Origin: Amoebidium appalachense
Taxonomy: Eukaryota; Ichthyosporea
Direction: 5' to 3'
DNA: 64,000 nt
NCBI GenBank assembly: GCA_963693365.1
Contig: CAVNZM010000004.1
Span: 868,001 to 932,000, forward strand
Shown here: piece after piece, positions 1 to 31,312 of the stretch
How the letters are laid out: each line of letters begins with the position of its first letter
How positions within the stretch are numbered: position 1 is the stretch's first letter
Made by a program: the position numbers and the translations under genes
Notes under the pieces: model-generated
Told to the model about the DNA's origin: nothing
Databases searched by the model: none
The model's input: the letters and a program-made list of their open reading frames with translations, nothing else

Positions 1-362
1 TGTGTGTGTGCGTTAGGAGCATATGTGTGCATGCGTGTGTGCCATGCATGAATGTGCACGTAAAACATGAGGAGGGGAATAGACGGAATTTATGACGATG
101 TATAATGGAAATGGGGTGGGAACACACAAAATGGGATGGCTTAGGAGCACGATACAGGAAGATGCAGAGAGACGTGTTTGTTTGTGTGTGTGTGTGTGTG
201 CACACTGCTATGCTACTTGGGGAAAGACAGAGGCGTTGCGGGGGTGTGGTGGTGCAGGGTCACGGCGGTGGGTGCGCGCGCGTGTGTGTGTGTGTGTGTG
301 CGTGTATGTGCGTGCATTTGGGGGGGGGGGGGGGGGGGGGGTTGGAGAGGGGACATGGATAC

Positions 363-510
363 CAGCAGGAATGTAAAAAGTTGGTTTCTGTTTACGGCAT
401 CGACCAAGGGCACCTGCACGGGGCCAAGCACTAGGGCAAGGTCGGCCAGTAGGAACACAGCCTGCAGCACACAGTACATGCCCAGCACATAGGCCGCATA
501 TGGCAGGTTG

Positions 511-554
<44 letters not shown>

Positions 555-971
555 GAGGGGGGGGGGGGGGGGGGGGGGGGGGAGGGGATTGGTTAAGTTA
601 GCCGCTATACAGGTAGCAATTCTATGTTGATGCTGCCACCACATGATGAACAAGCCACAGACTTAACCTGTACATGAGCGAGGCGAGCAGAGAGAGGCCC
701 GTGCAGGTTTCTTCTGCATTCTGCCTAACAACTAAGACACACGCTCCCCTCCGACAAACCGTCCCTTACAAAAACAAGCACCACACAACTGGGACGAAGA
801 GGAAAGCCAATTCACAATCCATGGCAAGGGCCCAAAATGATGTATTGTGCGTTTAGAGATACCCAGATATCCCCCCCCCCCCCCCCCCCCCCCCCCACGG
901 CTTACCAAAGGGAAAAAGAGGAGGACAAGAAAAGTGGAGGGAAAAAAAGAAGGGAGGAAGGAGGTTTTTTT

Positions 972-1013
<42 letters not shown>

Positions 1014-1560
1014 ACCATTTTCCGTGATGGGGGTTCGCCAGCAGCCTGCACCACCCAAGCAAAAAGTCAGTCAGTCAGCCAGTCCTACGAGACACATGCA
1101 CTAACTATGCACCATACCCCTGTGCATCCCTCAATCACACACCCAAATATCATGGTACATTCAGGTCGTCTACGTTCAAAAAATTAAAAAAAACCACACT
1201 TTATACAATCTGTGTTGTGCAACCACCCGGTGATCACAGCTTGGCAACAAGTACGGACCCCCCCCCCCCCCCCTCTTCCCATCCTTGTCATACAGTACCA
1301 CATGCCGTGCAAGCTTAGGGTTACCGTTCCAGGTTCGTGCGTGGCAGTATGGTCTTGGGTTAGCTGGATTGGTTGTGTTTTTCTTCGGGTTGGTTGTAAT
1401 AGGGTTGACATCATGCCTGTGTGCGTGTGCATGTGTGCCTGCATGTTCGTGAGGGTGTGTGTGTGTGTGTACGTCTGCACTCTATGTTTGAGAGCTTGCG
1501 CATGCGCGTGTCACAAGTTTGTGTTGTGTTGTGTATGTGTGTGTGTGGTGGTGGTGGTGG

Positions 1561-1597
<37 letters not shown>

Positions 1598-1753
1598 GGG
1601 GGGAAATGTTGGACCTCGCAAGCAGCCACGATGCCAAACAGAGCAGCAGCAGCAGCAGCCAGGGCAAAGGTGAAGCGCCACCAGGCAGCTAGAGGTCGGT
1701 TAGACAGCATGTGCCGGCCTATCTCCATGCTGACTAGGTACAGCCCAAGATAC

Positions 1754-1836
<83 letters not shown>

Positions 1837-1943
1837 GTGTGTGTGTATGCGAGAAGTTCAGTCCAAGATGCCCTGCATGCAGCCAGGGACATTTGCATGT
1901 ACATGTGGTGTAGAGTGCAGTCATAGATTTGAGGGGCCCTTGG

Positions 1944-1980
<37 letters not shown>

Positions 1981-3246
1981 TGTGCGTGTATGGCTGAGCG
2001 TGTGTGTGACACGGTGGTCTGATGTCCCCATATGCAACATGGACATGCATGCACGTGCACCGTAGTCACTGGGAGCCGTACATGTTCTGCCAGTGTGCCC
2101 CCCCCCAGACAAACAGCTTACCACAAGCAACTATCAGGCCTTAGTGGTGCTGCCACTTGCCAGTGCAAGAAGGGGGGGGGGGGGGGGAGGATAATTGGGG
2201 CCTTATAATTAACACGGGACAGTGCATCAGCAGCAGGCACGGTGCATGCACACAGCCTGCTGGGCTACTGACACACTGCATGTGGGCTGAATGCGGTCGG
2301 ATTTACCTGGCACAGACACCAGGCCCTCCTTGTTTGCCGTCAGCAGGTCTGTACGGGGGGCTTCCAGCACAAATCGGGCCAGTCCGAGCCTGCTTAGCGC
2401 ATACTGCTGCCCTGTGTGCCCCCACAACAATTAAAACAACGTGATGAGTCTCCAGGATTCCCTTATATGGAAATTGGTTACGACAAAAATAGAATCGCCC
2501 CATGTATTATACACAAAGACCATCACTGATTATTACGTCATGATGACATCACACCGGGAATGCCAACTCTAAAACCTTTGGCTGAAAGCACCACATATTC
2601 TCACATCCTCATCCCCCCGCCTCCCCCCCCCTTTCCCCCAGCTCCACTCTTTCCGTACCACTTCTACCTCTACCCCGAAGCAACACACACATACACACCC
2701 TTGACAAACCCGGGACATGGTGACTGGATAGGGAGTGCAAAGGGGGAAAGAACGGGGCGGGGCAAGGGGGGGGAGGGGGGGGAGGGGGGGGAGGGGTGAG
2801 GGAGTGTACTAGGTGTGACTGCTAATGAATGGGGATGCTACATAGGCAGGATCATTTGGAGCGCATGCACCGAAACACCACCCACCGGCTAGGGGGCACA
2901 CAACACAGCGGCAGTCCACAAGAGCCATACACACATACCACCATAGGATGGCCCCAGCGACAAAAAAGACACATGGTGTGCCCCCCGGGTATGAATGGTG
3001 GTGGTGGTGGTGGTGGTGTGTGTGTGCGTGTGTGTTCCTGGGGGGGGGAGGGGGGGTTACCCAGGAGCAGGAGGACACCAGTTGCCGTCAGGGCGCGTGG
3101 GGGCAACAGTGTCTGCAGAAAGGCCGAGAATAGAGCCACAAAGGCAAGCGTGAAGAAGAAGTTCCAGTGCACACCGTACTCGGTCACGTGCTCCTGCGCA
3201 CGTGGTTGGTCAGCACATGTGCACACAGGCACAGGCACAGGCACAG

Positions 3247-3334
<88 letters not shown>

Positions 3335-3552
3335 CTCTTCTCTGCACGTGTGTGTGCGTGTGTGTGCCTGGGCATGTGCGTGACTGGGTGCTCGGCAGGT
3401 GTACTCAGAGATGGCACGGAAAGCGAAGCCTGGGAAAGAGGTGTGTGTGTGTGTGTGTGGGCGGGTGTGTATGTCTGTCTCTTGCCTTTTATTTTGTCTT
3501 GAAACACTTCTCTCTCTTCAACCTGCGGCGTGGCGGGGGAAAGGGGGAGGGG

Positions 3553-3587
<35 letters not shown>

Positions 3588-4026
3588 GAAGGGGAGTACA
3601 AGGAGGGCATATCTTATACCTGGTAGTCGATTCCTTTAACAGACAGAAGCCGGCCAAACCCCAAAACCAGAAGCGGCACTGTGGGGATGGCAGGCAGTCA
3701 GCCACTCAGGCCACCAGCTAAATGACCCATTTGGGGATAAACAATGCACAAAACAATGCACGGGGCTAGGAGGGCTATAAGCCAACATGCACATACACAC
3801 ACAACCTAAACATATTCCTCGTTTACATGCACCCCCACCACCAGTATGAGCAAACTAGCCGTCAACCATGGCTCAGTCGGGCAACCTGCCTGTTACAGTG
3901 CACACAGCCTAACCACACCGTTCAGCCCAGACTCCTCCCCCTCTCTCATGCAGCATCCATCTAAAGGCATTGCAGGCTAGGCCATGATGCCACACCCACA
4001 CAAAGACCTACAAACAGGCCACAAGC

Positions 4027-4057
<31 letters not shown>

Positions 4058-4314
4058 TCCCCCCCCCACCCCCCCCCCCCCCCCGGGGTAAAGAATGTGC
4101 GACAGAGGAGTAACAAAACATCCACGAGGAACAACACAGGCGGGTCAATTGTGCAAAACAGGATCACACACAAAAAGTATGCATCAGAAGCAGAGCCCAT
4201 CCTCAGAGAAAAGCCCAAGTTATCAACAGTTCCCAAGCTGCGGCCCAGTAACCGCAAAGGCGTGGAGTGGGGTGGAGGTAGAAGTGGGGTGGGAGGGGAG
4301 GGAGTAGCGTGTGT

Positions 4315-4360
<46 letters not shown>

Positions 4361-4505
4361 AGGTTGGATACCGGCAGCCAGCAGGGCATGTTTGAATGCA
4401 GCCAGTGCCGAACCTCGGGTGGTGTTTCTTGCAGCCGGTATGGCCCCTATGATGATGAACGCCCCCACACCCCCATCCATCTGCACACCATGAACGTCAG
4501 TAATA

Positions 4506-4543
<38 letters not shown>

Positions 4544-5416
4544 AACACACACACACACACACACACACCTCCCCATCGACACCTCCCCATCACCCCCATT
4601 CCCCCGGAGAAAAAAGACCCCGCCACCCACGGAGACATGCACAGAGAGGCCATGCACAACCAAGACAGCCCTTGTTTGGTGGTGAAAGCAACATTTGAAG
4701 TTTGCAAGAAAAGTGAAAAGCCTACATCATCGTTAACTAAACGTCAGTCTCCTTTCACCCCTGTGTCATGAATCCTGTGCCTAACCCCAGAAAATCTAGA
4801 CACACAAGCACACACAAACACCAAACACGCGCAAACCCCAGCCCCTGAGATGAAAGCATACGATCAACTTTGTTTGCCCGACCCATGCATCTACCCAAAG
4901 CATGCACCCAGGACAACCACCAGCAACTAGTGCTGTAACACATGTACTCACCATCGAGTATCCATAGGACTCTGTCTTGGCATAGCGCCGAGGGAAGGCT
5001 CGGAAATCAACCGCCAAAATGGCGGCCACAACCATAACCTGTAAGGTTGCAAAGAAATGAGGTTTAACCCCCCCCCCCCCCCCCCCCCGGGGTGTGCGCT
5101 CTAAAAGCCATAGGTTCCTTCGTCACTCCTGTCTCTCCCTGATTAACCCCTCGTACGGCCCATCTCTTACCTGGCATAATTTCGCGGGTTTTCTCAACCG
5201 CCTTCCATTTTACTTTCTGCGACCACATCCAACCACAACACCCTCACCCACCGACCACTCACCCCAAACCACATATCTAAATTACTTCTTCCGTAAAAAA
5301 AAGCCAAGTCAGCATAACCAAACTAGAAATTTCTTCAATAAAGGCACACAGCAACATACCACACAGATTATAAAGGCACACACACACACACCTTCAACAT
5401 AGACCACACAACACAA

Positions 5417-5475
<59 letters not shown>

Positions 5476-6078
5476 ATAAACATGGAGCGCACATCGCTGA
5501 AGAACGGTTTTCTTGCACCCTTGAGCATCAGGTCGATGGCCTTGGTGTTGTGCTCCTTTCTGGTCCCACCTGCCGTCAGTCCCCGTTCAGTCATAACAAA
5601 TAACCAACCAACCAACCAACCAACCGCCCCTCCACCCCCCCCCTCCAAAAAAAAAAAAAAAAAAAAAAAAACCTTCACATGCTACCTGTCCCCCCCCCCC
5701 CCCCCCCCCCCCCCACCCTCCCACACACACACCCCCCAAAAAAACAAACAAACAAACAAACAAACAAACAAACAACCAACCAAAAGCAAGACCACCGCCA
5801 CCGCCATCGAAAAGACACAGACAGAGATAGACACAGAGGCTTGTACGGATACAGCCACAGCCGCATACACAGACACGAAAACAGATAGAACCCACACATA
5901 TCACATTCATGCCCCTTAGAATTGTACATAACAATGCGGTAGAAACCAAGACCACAACCATGTCCCTCTACAGCTCGCTGCCACTCTCCAACTATCTCCA
6001 CCAGCCCCCCCCCCCCCCCCCCTCTCCCCCTTCCCCCCCCCGGGGGGGGGGGAACACACACGCGTGCGTGCGCTCGCG

Positions 6079-6151
<73 letters not shown>

Positions 6152-7366
6152 TGACAGCAGCACCATGAGCAGTGTAAGCCAAACCTCTACCACCACCACA
6201 GGCAGCAAGTATTGGGGCAGCAGCAGCAGCGCACAGGGCCCCACCACGGCCACAAACTCAAGAATAAGAGACAGGGGCCCAGCGGGTAGGGGCCACCGTG
6301 ACACCGCTGCCTTGTACACTATTAGGCCCCCCTGTGTGTGCTTAGTCAGCTTTTTGCCATCAAGCATCCAAACCAATTCAGACAAACGATTTGTCTAAAG
6401 ATTCTTTTTGGATGTATAACCTGTTCGTTGCATTCCCCCATGCCCTTATGCAACCCTTTCTACATGCCCTAAGCGTTCTTTCCACAAACCAGCCCCACCA
6501 CCCGCCTCGCCTACCCACCATCCCTGCCACACTTACAACCAGAACAGTACCTAACCATCCACCCAACGAAAGGACCTGGCCCATCTTTCTAAAATGAGCT
6601 CTTTACTTGTTCTCCCCCCCTCCCCCCACCCCCCCCTCCCACCCCTCCACAACCGCCACCACCATACCCTCAACCCCCCCAATGCCCACCTACTCGAGCA
6701 AGTCACACTTCCCTGCCTTTTACCTCTACTAATGCACCTTCTCCCCAAACCCTCCTCAAACCCAGGCCGTGATGCAAATAAGAAGGAAACGAAACATAGC
6801 AGCGGAAGAAAACGAAAGGGACAGTTTGTCAGAACATCCAGATCCAGATGCTAATTTGCAGAGAACGGGCCAGTAGTAAAGAGGGAGAAAAGGAGTGGGA
6901 TAAGGTGGGTGGGGGCACAAACTGGAACGCGCGCACTGACATGCTAAAGCACTAACGGGGATAGACCCACCGCCGAACAAGCCAATGCACACAAAGACAC
7001 ATGGACATAGACGCGTCTACTCGTGCACTCTGTGTACACACGACGCCAACACAGACTAGATCCTGCACTCGCCAAAGCTGAGCCGTGTCCCCAGTGCAAG
7101 TGAAACCTGCATCCTGTTGGCAATCATATCAACACCGAACCAAGCAGATCCACAGTTACACCCAACCTGCCACTCAGATTCAACCGTCGTGAAAAACAAC
7201 ATGCGTCCTAAAGAACAGTAAAATCCGCTCTCAAAGCAATAAAAAGCCCAATAGTGACGACTCTTACCGCAGCAGCCAGCAGGATGGCAACCACCTCCCA
7301 TGGCGGGCAACCATTGTGGTTTTCCACAGCCACGTTCTGCAGTTGCCTATACTCCTTGTCGGACAT
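363..7366 (-). CDS. PIGW: GPI-anchor inositol acyltransferase (PIGW/GWT1 family), 10 exons, 3' end outside window
   Basis: Multi-pass ER protein; the family acylates the inositol of GlcN-PI during GPI-anchor synthesis. Exons in transcript order: 7268-7366, 6150-6331, 5475-5559, 4952-5038, 4372-4480, 3620-3678, 3061-3193, 2307-2411, 1615-1754, 363-512. Every junction has a GT donor and AG acceptor and keeps phase, giving 383 residues. Family motifs appear in the expected order: LAVDFRAFPRRYAKTE (about 130-145), then YGYSMMDGGVG, VKGIDYQ, EHVTEYGVHWNFFFTLA (from 208), a segment ending NKEGLVSVPGYLGLY, and VDAVNRNQLFTFLL at the end. The start is MSDKEYRQLQN, aligned with the usual short N-terminus. 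Full-length relatives are about 450-500 residues. The last piece, normally carrying a LLTGLVNL-like motif, is missing and should lie left of base 1. The acceptor of exon 3 (5559) is the least certain junction. Family call is firm. Confidence 0.9.
1756..1829. repeat. (TG)n tract abutting a PIGW splice acceptor
   Basis: On the transcribed (minus) strand this reads (CA)n and supplies the CAG acceptor of the PIGW exon that begins at 1754. Confidence 0.9.
3249..3331. repeat. Compound (CA)n(CT)n microsatellite in a PIGW intron
   Basis: CA repeats at about 3249-3288 pass directly into CT repeats at about 3289-3331. Confidence 0.9.
4097..4240 (+). repeat. Dispersed short repeat, copy in a PIGW intron
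   Basis: Carries the family block AGTATGCATCAGAAGCAGAG followed by CCCATCCTCAG and a CCCAAGT(T/C)ATCAA-like tail. A long poly-C with a CCGGGG end lies just left of it. It matches copies at 23382, 58681 and 63701 in the same base order. Confidence 0.6.
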
Positions 7367-8148
7367 GTCGGGGGGGCATGGGGCCTCTAGGCTCACACGC
7401 CCTAAACTCCACATGATGATGTTCCAAAAGAATGACACCGCATAGACCAGATAAAGATGTATGGCCGTAGGGTTTGGCCGCCAAGCTTTGACACCAAAAT
7501 TGCAACAACTGACCTAGGCTACCGATGATGCTGTGTGGCGTGGAAGTGCTGTTCTGCGGTGTGCAGATCTAACGGCTGCCAGGTTCTCTAAATGAAAAAA
7601 CCTGTAGGGTGTGAAAGACGTACCAGTCTTATACGGCACATAGGTGCTACTCACACTCTTTACAGTAACACAACACTGATCGAGATTGCGCACAGGTCTA
7701 TAGTTCTATGTGGTCAAGCGCTGTCTTTTTTTTTGAGTTCACAATATTGTACTGTTTTGCGCAAATAACCCACTAATCGCTAAACGATGATTGGTGAAAA
7801 TGTGTGATTGGCGGATTTTGCCTGAGCGCCGGTTTTTAGTTTTCGGTTGTAACCGTTGGAAACCAGACAATGTCCACGCAATAAATAGTGTGTAGGCTAA
7901 CGTTACACAGCCTGTGACAGGGGCAGGTTTGAAGCTTTCAACATCCGCGCCACCCTTGTTCGAATTCTGAGCTGTGATTTGTAGTCAGCATTGAGAGTTA
8001 GGACAGTGATATATGAAAATATGTATTTCAGGTAGCTGAAAAGCAATACTGAAAAGCATGGAGTAGTTAGTTGCTCAATGAAAATCACAGCAAAATTGTG
8101 TAGAATCCGAACAAGCAGTTGCTAGCCTTGCAGGGGTGACAGTTTAAC
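7367..8148. promoter_or_regulatory. Divergent intergenic region between PIGW and the coiled-coil gene
   Basis: This 0.78-kb gap separates two genes transcribed away from each other, so it should hold both promoters and 5' UTRs. It is nearly free of homopolymer and CA repeats, unlike the flanking introns. Two ATTGG (inverted CCAAT) boxes sit 17 bp apart at 7790-7794 and 7807-7811, the second inside the sequence ATTGGCGGATTTTGCC. No coding exon is seen. The promoter role is inferred from gene orientation and the CCAAT pair. Confidence 0.5.
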
Positions 8149-21673
<13,525 letters not shown>

Positions 21674-21900
21674 AGCGGTCCGGACAGGGTGGGCTGTTTG
21701 TTTGGAATTCGTGGGTCTTTTTCTTTTAATTAATGTAGGGAGTCGAGTGGCTCTTCCAGCCTGGTCGTAGCCTACGGCACGTATGTGGTGCAGAGAAATG
21801 CGCTGCTAAAAGCAGTGATGGCATTTTTAGAAATCGGTACATATGGCCTAGCAATGCTGACGGTGCAGGCAAAAAGCGATTGGCTATCTGAGTGTTGATT

Positions 21901-21938
<38 letters not shown>

Positions 21939-22092
21939 TGGACAGAATTTCGAAATGTCGATAATGATATTGTGTCTATAGACACGATACTTTATTATTG
22001 TCCGTATATAGCCTAAAGCCGCCACAGGATTTGGCAGCAGTGTCTAGCAAAATATATTTAAACCAATTCGGTGGTTTGTTCTAGCCCGGCAC
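21674..22092. other. Short intergenic gap between convergent genes
   Basis: This gap separates the 3' ends of the coiled-coil gene (plus) and the TXNDC17-like gene (minus). It holds a poly-G run at about 21902-21938 and otherwise unique sequence. No gene or clear AATAAA signal is seen. Confidence 0.6.
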
Positions 22093-27600
<5,508 letters not shown>

Positions 27601-28957
27601 GTAGTAAATGGCTATACTATGACCAGACAGCAATCTTCTTCGCCGATCATGATGAAAGTTTATTTGAGGTCATCAGGAGGCTGCTCCGATTTGACTGGAC
27701 CCGCGGCCGGTTGGGTTTCAACTTGATTACGTAATCGTGCCAGCTAGGCTACGATGATATGATTCTATGTAGACTGAAAGCCGTTCCGAACCTGCTGAAG
27801 GTTCTCAGAACACAAACATGAACCTGTTATATAAATATATATATATATATGGCCAATGTGACAGGCAGAATATTAAATTACACACCATTAACTCCAATAG
27901 ATGCAAATACCACTACCAAAAAGGCCCCTAGGCATTACATACAACATCATTGTTTTTGCATTTCAAACCTTGACGATGGTGAGATCCAGTAGCACGCGTA
28001 CGTACATTTTTCTTCGCGTCATTTCGGCCCAGCACTGAGCTGCCCACTCAGTACACGCACAGGTTCAAACAATGCTACTCTGCACGTGATCAGTAGCTTG
28101 CCCTCTATAGAGCTCAAAAGGCAGCCAGCTAGCGTTCAATGATATCTCCTCCCCTTTTGTACACGCATGCAGAGAGCTCATGATCAGCTCCGAGTTACTT
28201 ACCGTGCATGCCAGTCACAGTAGTCAGCCTGCTTTGAAATTCATCATGGCCGCTTGAAGCCTAATCATTTTCAAGTTCGAGCACTGTGACACAGTGCACG
28301 ACCTCAGCTGACTCACTGAGTGAGTGAATCCGGGAGCAGAGGCCTGCGAACCGTTCATGGCCTGACAGGGTGATGGCTGATCAGTCAGTCATCCTGTGCC
28401 ATGAGCACTGAGTCACTAGTCACTGAGGTTGTGCGCGCGCACACGGTCACACGTACCGTACCATGGCAAATTGTACGTGAAACCGTTGTTGAGACCGGCA
28501 AGTGCACCGATCGACTCGGGCGCACACCACCTTCCAGGTGACTGAATTTGGCTGCCCCGGGCCCGGGGATCATATTAGAACGGTCGCGTTGGCCACCACG
28601 CTGATCATAAAACCGTAAAAGCTACTACGGCCTGTCAGTGATCCCCCCCCCCCCCCCCCCCCCCAAGGCCTCGTCGACCCCCCTCGCATAGGGCCAGCTT
28701 AAATGAGCTCCCCCGCAGCCGGGCCCCCGGGGCTCCCCCTCCCCCCCCCCCCCCCCCCCCCCCCCGCCCCTCCGAGTCGGAGCCCCGCCCCTCTTCGAGC
28801 TCGGAGACACGGTGACAGTCTCTGAGAATGATCTAGAGATCTAGAAACTACTATGATAGAGAGAGAGATACTGTGTGTGTGTGTGTGTGTTTATCACGGT
28901 GCCACGCCGGGTCAGTGTGTGTGTGAGGCTAGAGAGAGAGAGTCTCGGGGGGGGAGG

Positions 28958-29026
<69 letters not shown>

Positions 29027-29182
29027 TCGGGGAGAGAGACTGAGAGAGCTGCCACGTTCGTGACTGTGGTCTCAGCCGCCGTATGACCAAATACTCTGGC
29101 GAGATGAGTTGGCGCCGTGATCAGTCGCTTCGGAAGGGGAGTTTTTCAGCCTTGAAAAATAAGAGCTACCTCCAAAGGTAGC

Positions 29183-29235
<53 letters not shown>

Positions 29236-29285
29236 GGGGGGAGCCTCGGTAAGGGAGAGAGAGAGAGAGAGACTCGGGCGTTCTG

Positions 29286-29339
<54 letters not shown>

Positions 29340-30210
29340 CTGAGAGAGAGAGAGAGAAACTCAGTAGAGAAAGCGAGAGTCGCCCGGGGGGGCTGTGAAC
29401 GAGAGAGACTGTTCATGTGAGCCTCTAATAACGCGGCGGGGACAGGAGTCTAGACTCGAACGGGGGGACGGGGGGGGGGGGGGGGACAGTCTGGATAGAT
29501 GGAAAGGAGAGGCCTAACTGACTCATGATAGAGAATTCTCGAAAGACTTTGGGGGATCCGGGTTTATTAAACTTGGATTGTCCATGCCATGTGTCATGAT
29601 GTACTAAACATGAATGGAAATTATTAATCATTTATAAAATTAAACTAGTTATTTAAGTAGTACTAGGCCTTGTGCACATTTGCAAGGCAGTCTGAGAGCC
29701 ACCAGGGCATTAACAAGAATTCTTCAATAGTTAAAAAAACCAGGGCATGGACCACTCTTAGAGTATGCTGTCTCAGAGGGCCAAAGCTAGGAGTTTATGC
29801 GTATCAAAAAATCAAAATGGGCAATACGCGCATTTCGACTATTCACTTAAAGGTATCATATATGTAGTACTAGTATCCGGATCCGTATAGTCTGCCAGGA
29901 GATTTCATACTAGTTTGTGAAGGCACGTCGGACGATTCCACGGCCATAATGATTAAATTTAGCAGACTACACTTGACAATAACTACCCCAGTAGGCTAAG
30001 CTTGAACTAAAGGAAGAAAACGAAGCAAGTCAGTGAAATAAATTCAATACAAACTGAACACAACCTGACACCAACAACTGGGCCACAAGGTCAAGTCAGA
30101 TAAGTTACATATTCTAATGAAGTTTCAGACTGAGAAAAAGCAAAAAGAATAATATTTCATGCCACACCAATGCACTGCAACACAAAGCATTTTCGCGTCA
30201 TTAAACACTT
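27601..30210. other. Spacer, part 2: unique sequence then GA-repeat block, no gene recognised
   Basis: 27600-28620 is unique, balanced-composition sequence. It has an (AT)n run near 27835-27850, TGACTCA at 28309-28315, TGAGTCA at 28409-28415 and a perfect CCCCGGGCCCGGGG palindrome at 28555-28568. 28640-28765 holds two poly-C runs. 28960-29360 is dominated by GA repeats. 29420-30210 is unique AT-rich sequence, probably including the 3' UTR of the minus-strand gene that ends at 30211. No ORF here shows recognisable domains. Confidence 0.6.
28961..29360. repeat. (GA)n block made of several GA tracts
   Basis: GA dinucleotide tracts at about 28961-29023, 29187-29232, 29255-29270 and 29290-29355. 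They are separated by short segments that themselves repeat GCCTCGG and GACT(C/G)(T/G)GG motifs. Confidence 0.9.
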
Positions 30211-31281
30211 TCAGAAAGAGTTGCAGCGGCTGCGGGGCATGTCCATACCCGTACAGGCATTCATATCCGGCATCATGCGTGTGCACTGCCGCTTGCTGGC
30301 CTCCTGGACCACCACATCGACGGCAACATTCGCGTCCATGAAGCTAGCACTGGCCGTGCGCTTTCGCTCTCCCTCACGATACTGGCGACCATACTCGTAA
30401 TCTCCAGGCATCCCTGCGTATCCACTGTGCACCGTTCCAGCACCCGTACCCTGCCCGGCGGCAGACTCGTTTGCGTGGTGCATGTGAGGTGACGTGTTCT
30501 TTCGCGAGCGCGAAATTTCCCTTTCGGGGGCCGCGGGCGAACGGCTGAAATTGCTTGACCGTGGGGAGGCTGTGCTGCTCTCGTCGGCTGTGCCGGCAGC
30601 ATGGGTGTTGCTGTCACTGGTGCGGTCCACATCGGCGCTAGAGGGCTGGCGGCGCTTGGGGTTGCTGGCCATGTAGTCGGCCCTCTGCTCCTTGCTCATC
30701 TGTGTGTAGTTGGAGTACAGGTGGATGGGCACGGAGGAGAGAACCTCCGCTGTACGTGTGTCTCCGATGCCGTTACTTCCACGGCGGCACAGGCGGAATT
30801 TGAGGCGGAGGGAGCCGTTGTGCTCGAAGGACGAGGGCTTGACCATGATGCGCAGTTCGGTGAAGGCCACGATGCCCTTGTGGAAGTTGCGCTGGTGGTT
30901 GAGCTGCACTACATTGCCGTCCACAACACTGGGCTGGTCCTCAAACTGGGGAGCATAGCAAGTCAGTATGTCACATCATTCAGTGGGCCATAGATATCAT
31001 CTACTCTTAATATATATAGATGAATGGCATTTGAAGCTGAGTTTTGTAAAACAGGACGAGGTTGCACATGGCAAACACATGCACTCGGCAAGAACACTGA
31101 GAAGACTGAGCACACGTTGAACAGCCGCTGCGGCGGGGGGAGGGGAATATGCGGACTTTAAACATGTTCAGTGGATACGAGGCGCACATTCATGGCTGAC
31201 AACACTATGCAGATCACACAATATTTCTTTTCTGTGCAGTGTGTGTTGTGTTGTGTTTCTTCACCCTCCCCTCTTTTTTTT

Positions 31282-31312
<31 letters not shown>

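Noticed and set aside
1-362. Search for the last PIGW exon (LLTGLVNL-like motif)
   Set aside because: No acceptor followed by a matching frame is present in these bases. The exon is presumed to lie outside the window.
2800-3060. Minus-strand frame reading GAILWWYVCMALVDCRCVV as a PIGW membrane segment
   Set aside because: The exons ending at 3061 and starting at 2411 join in phase and give the expected family sequence without it.
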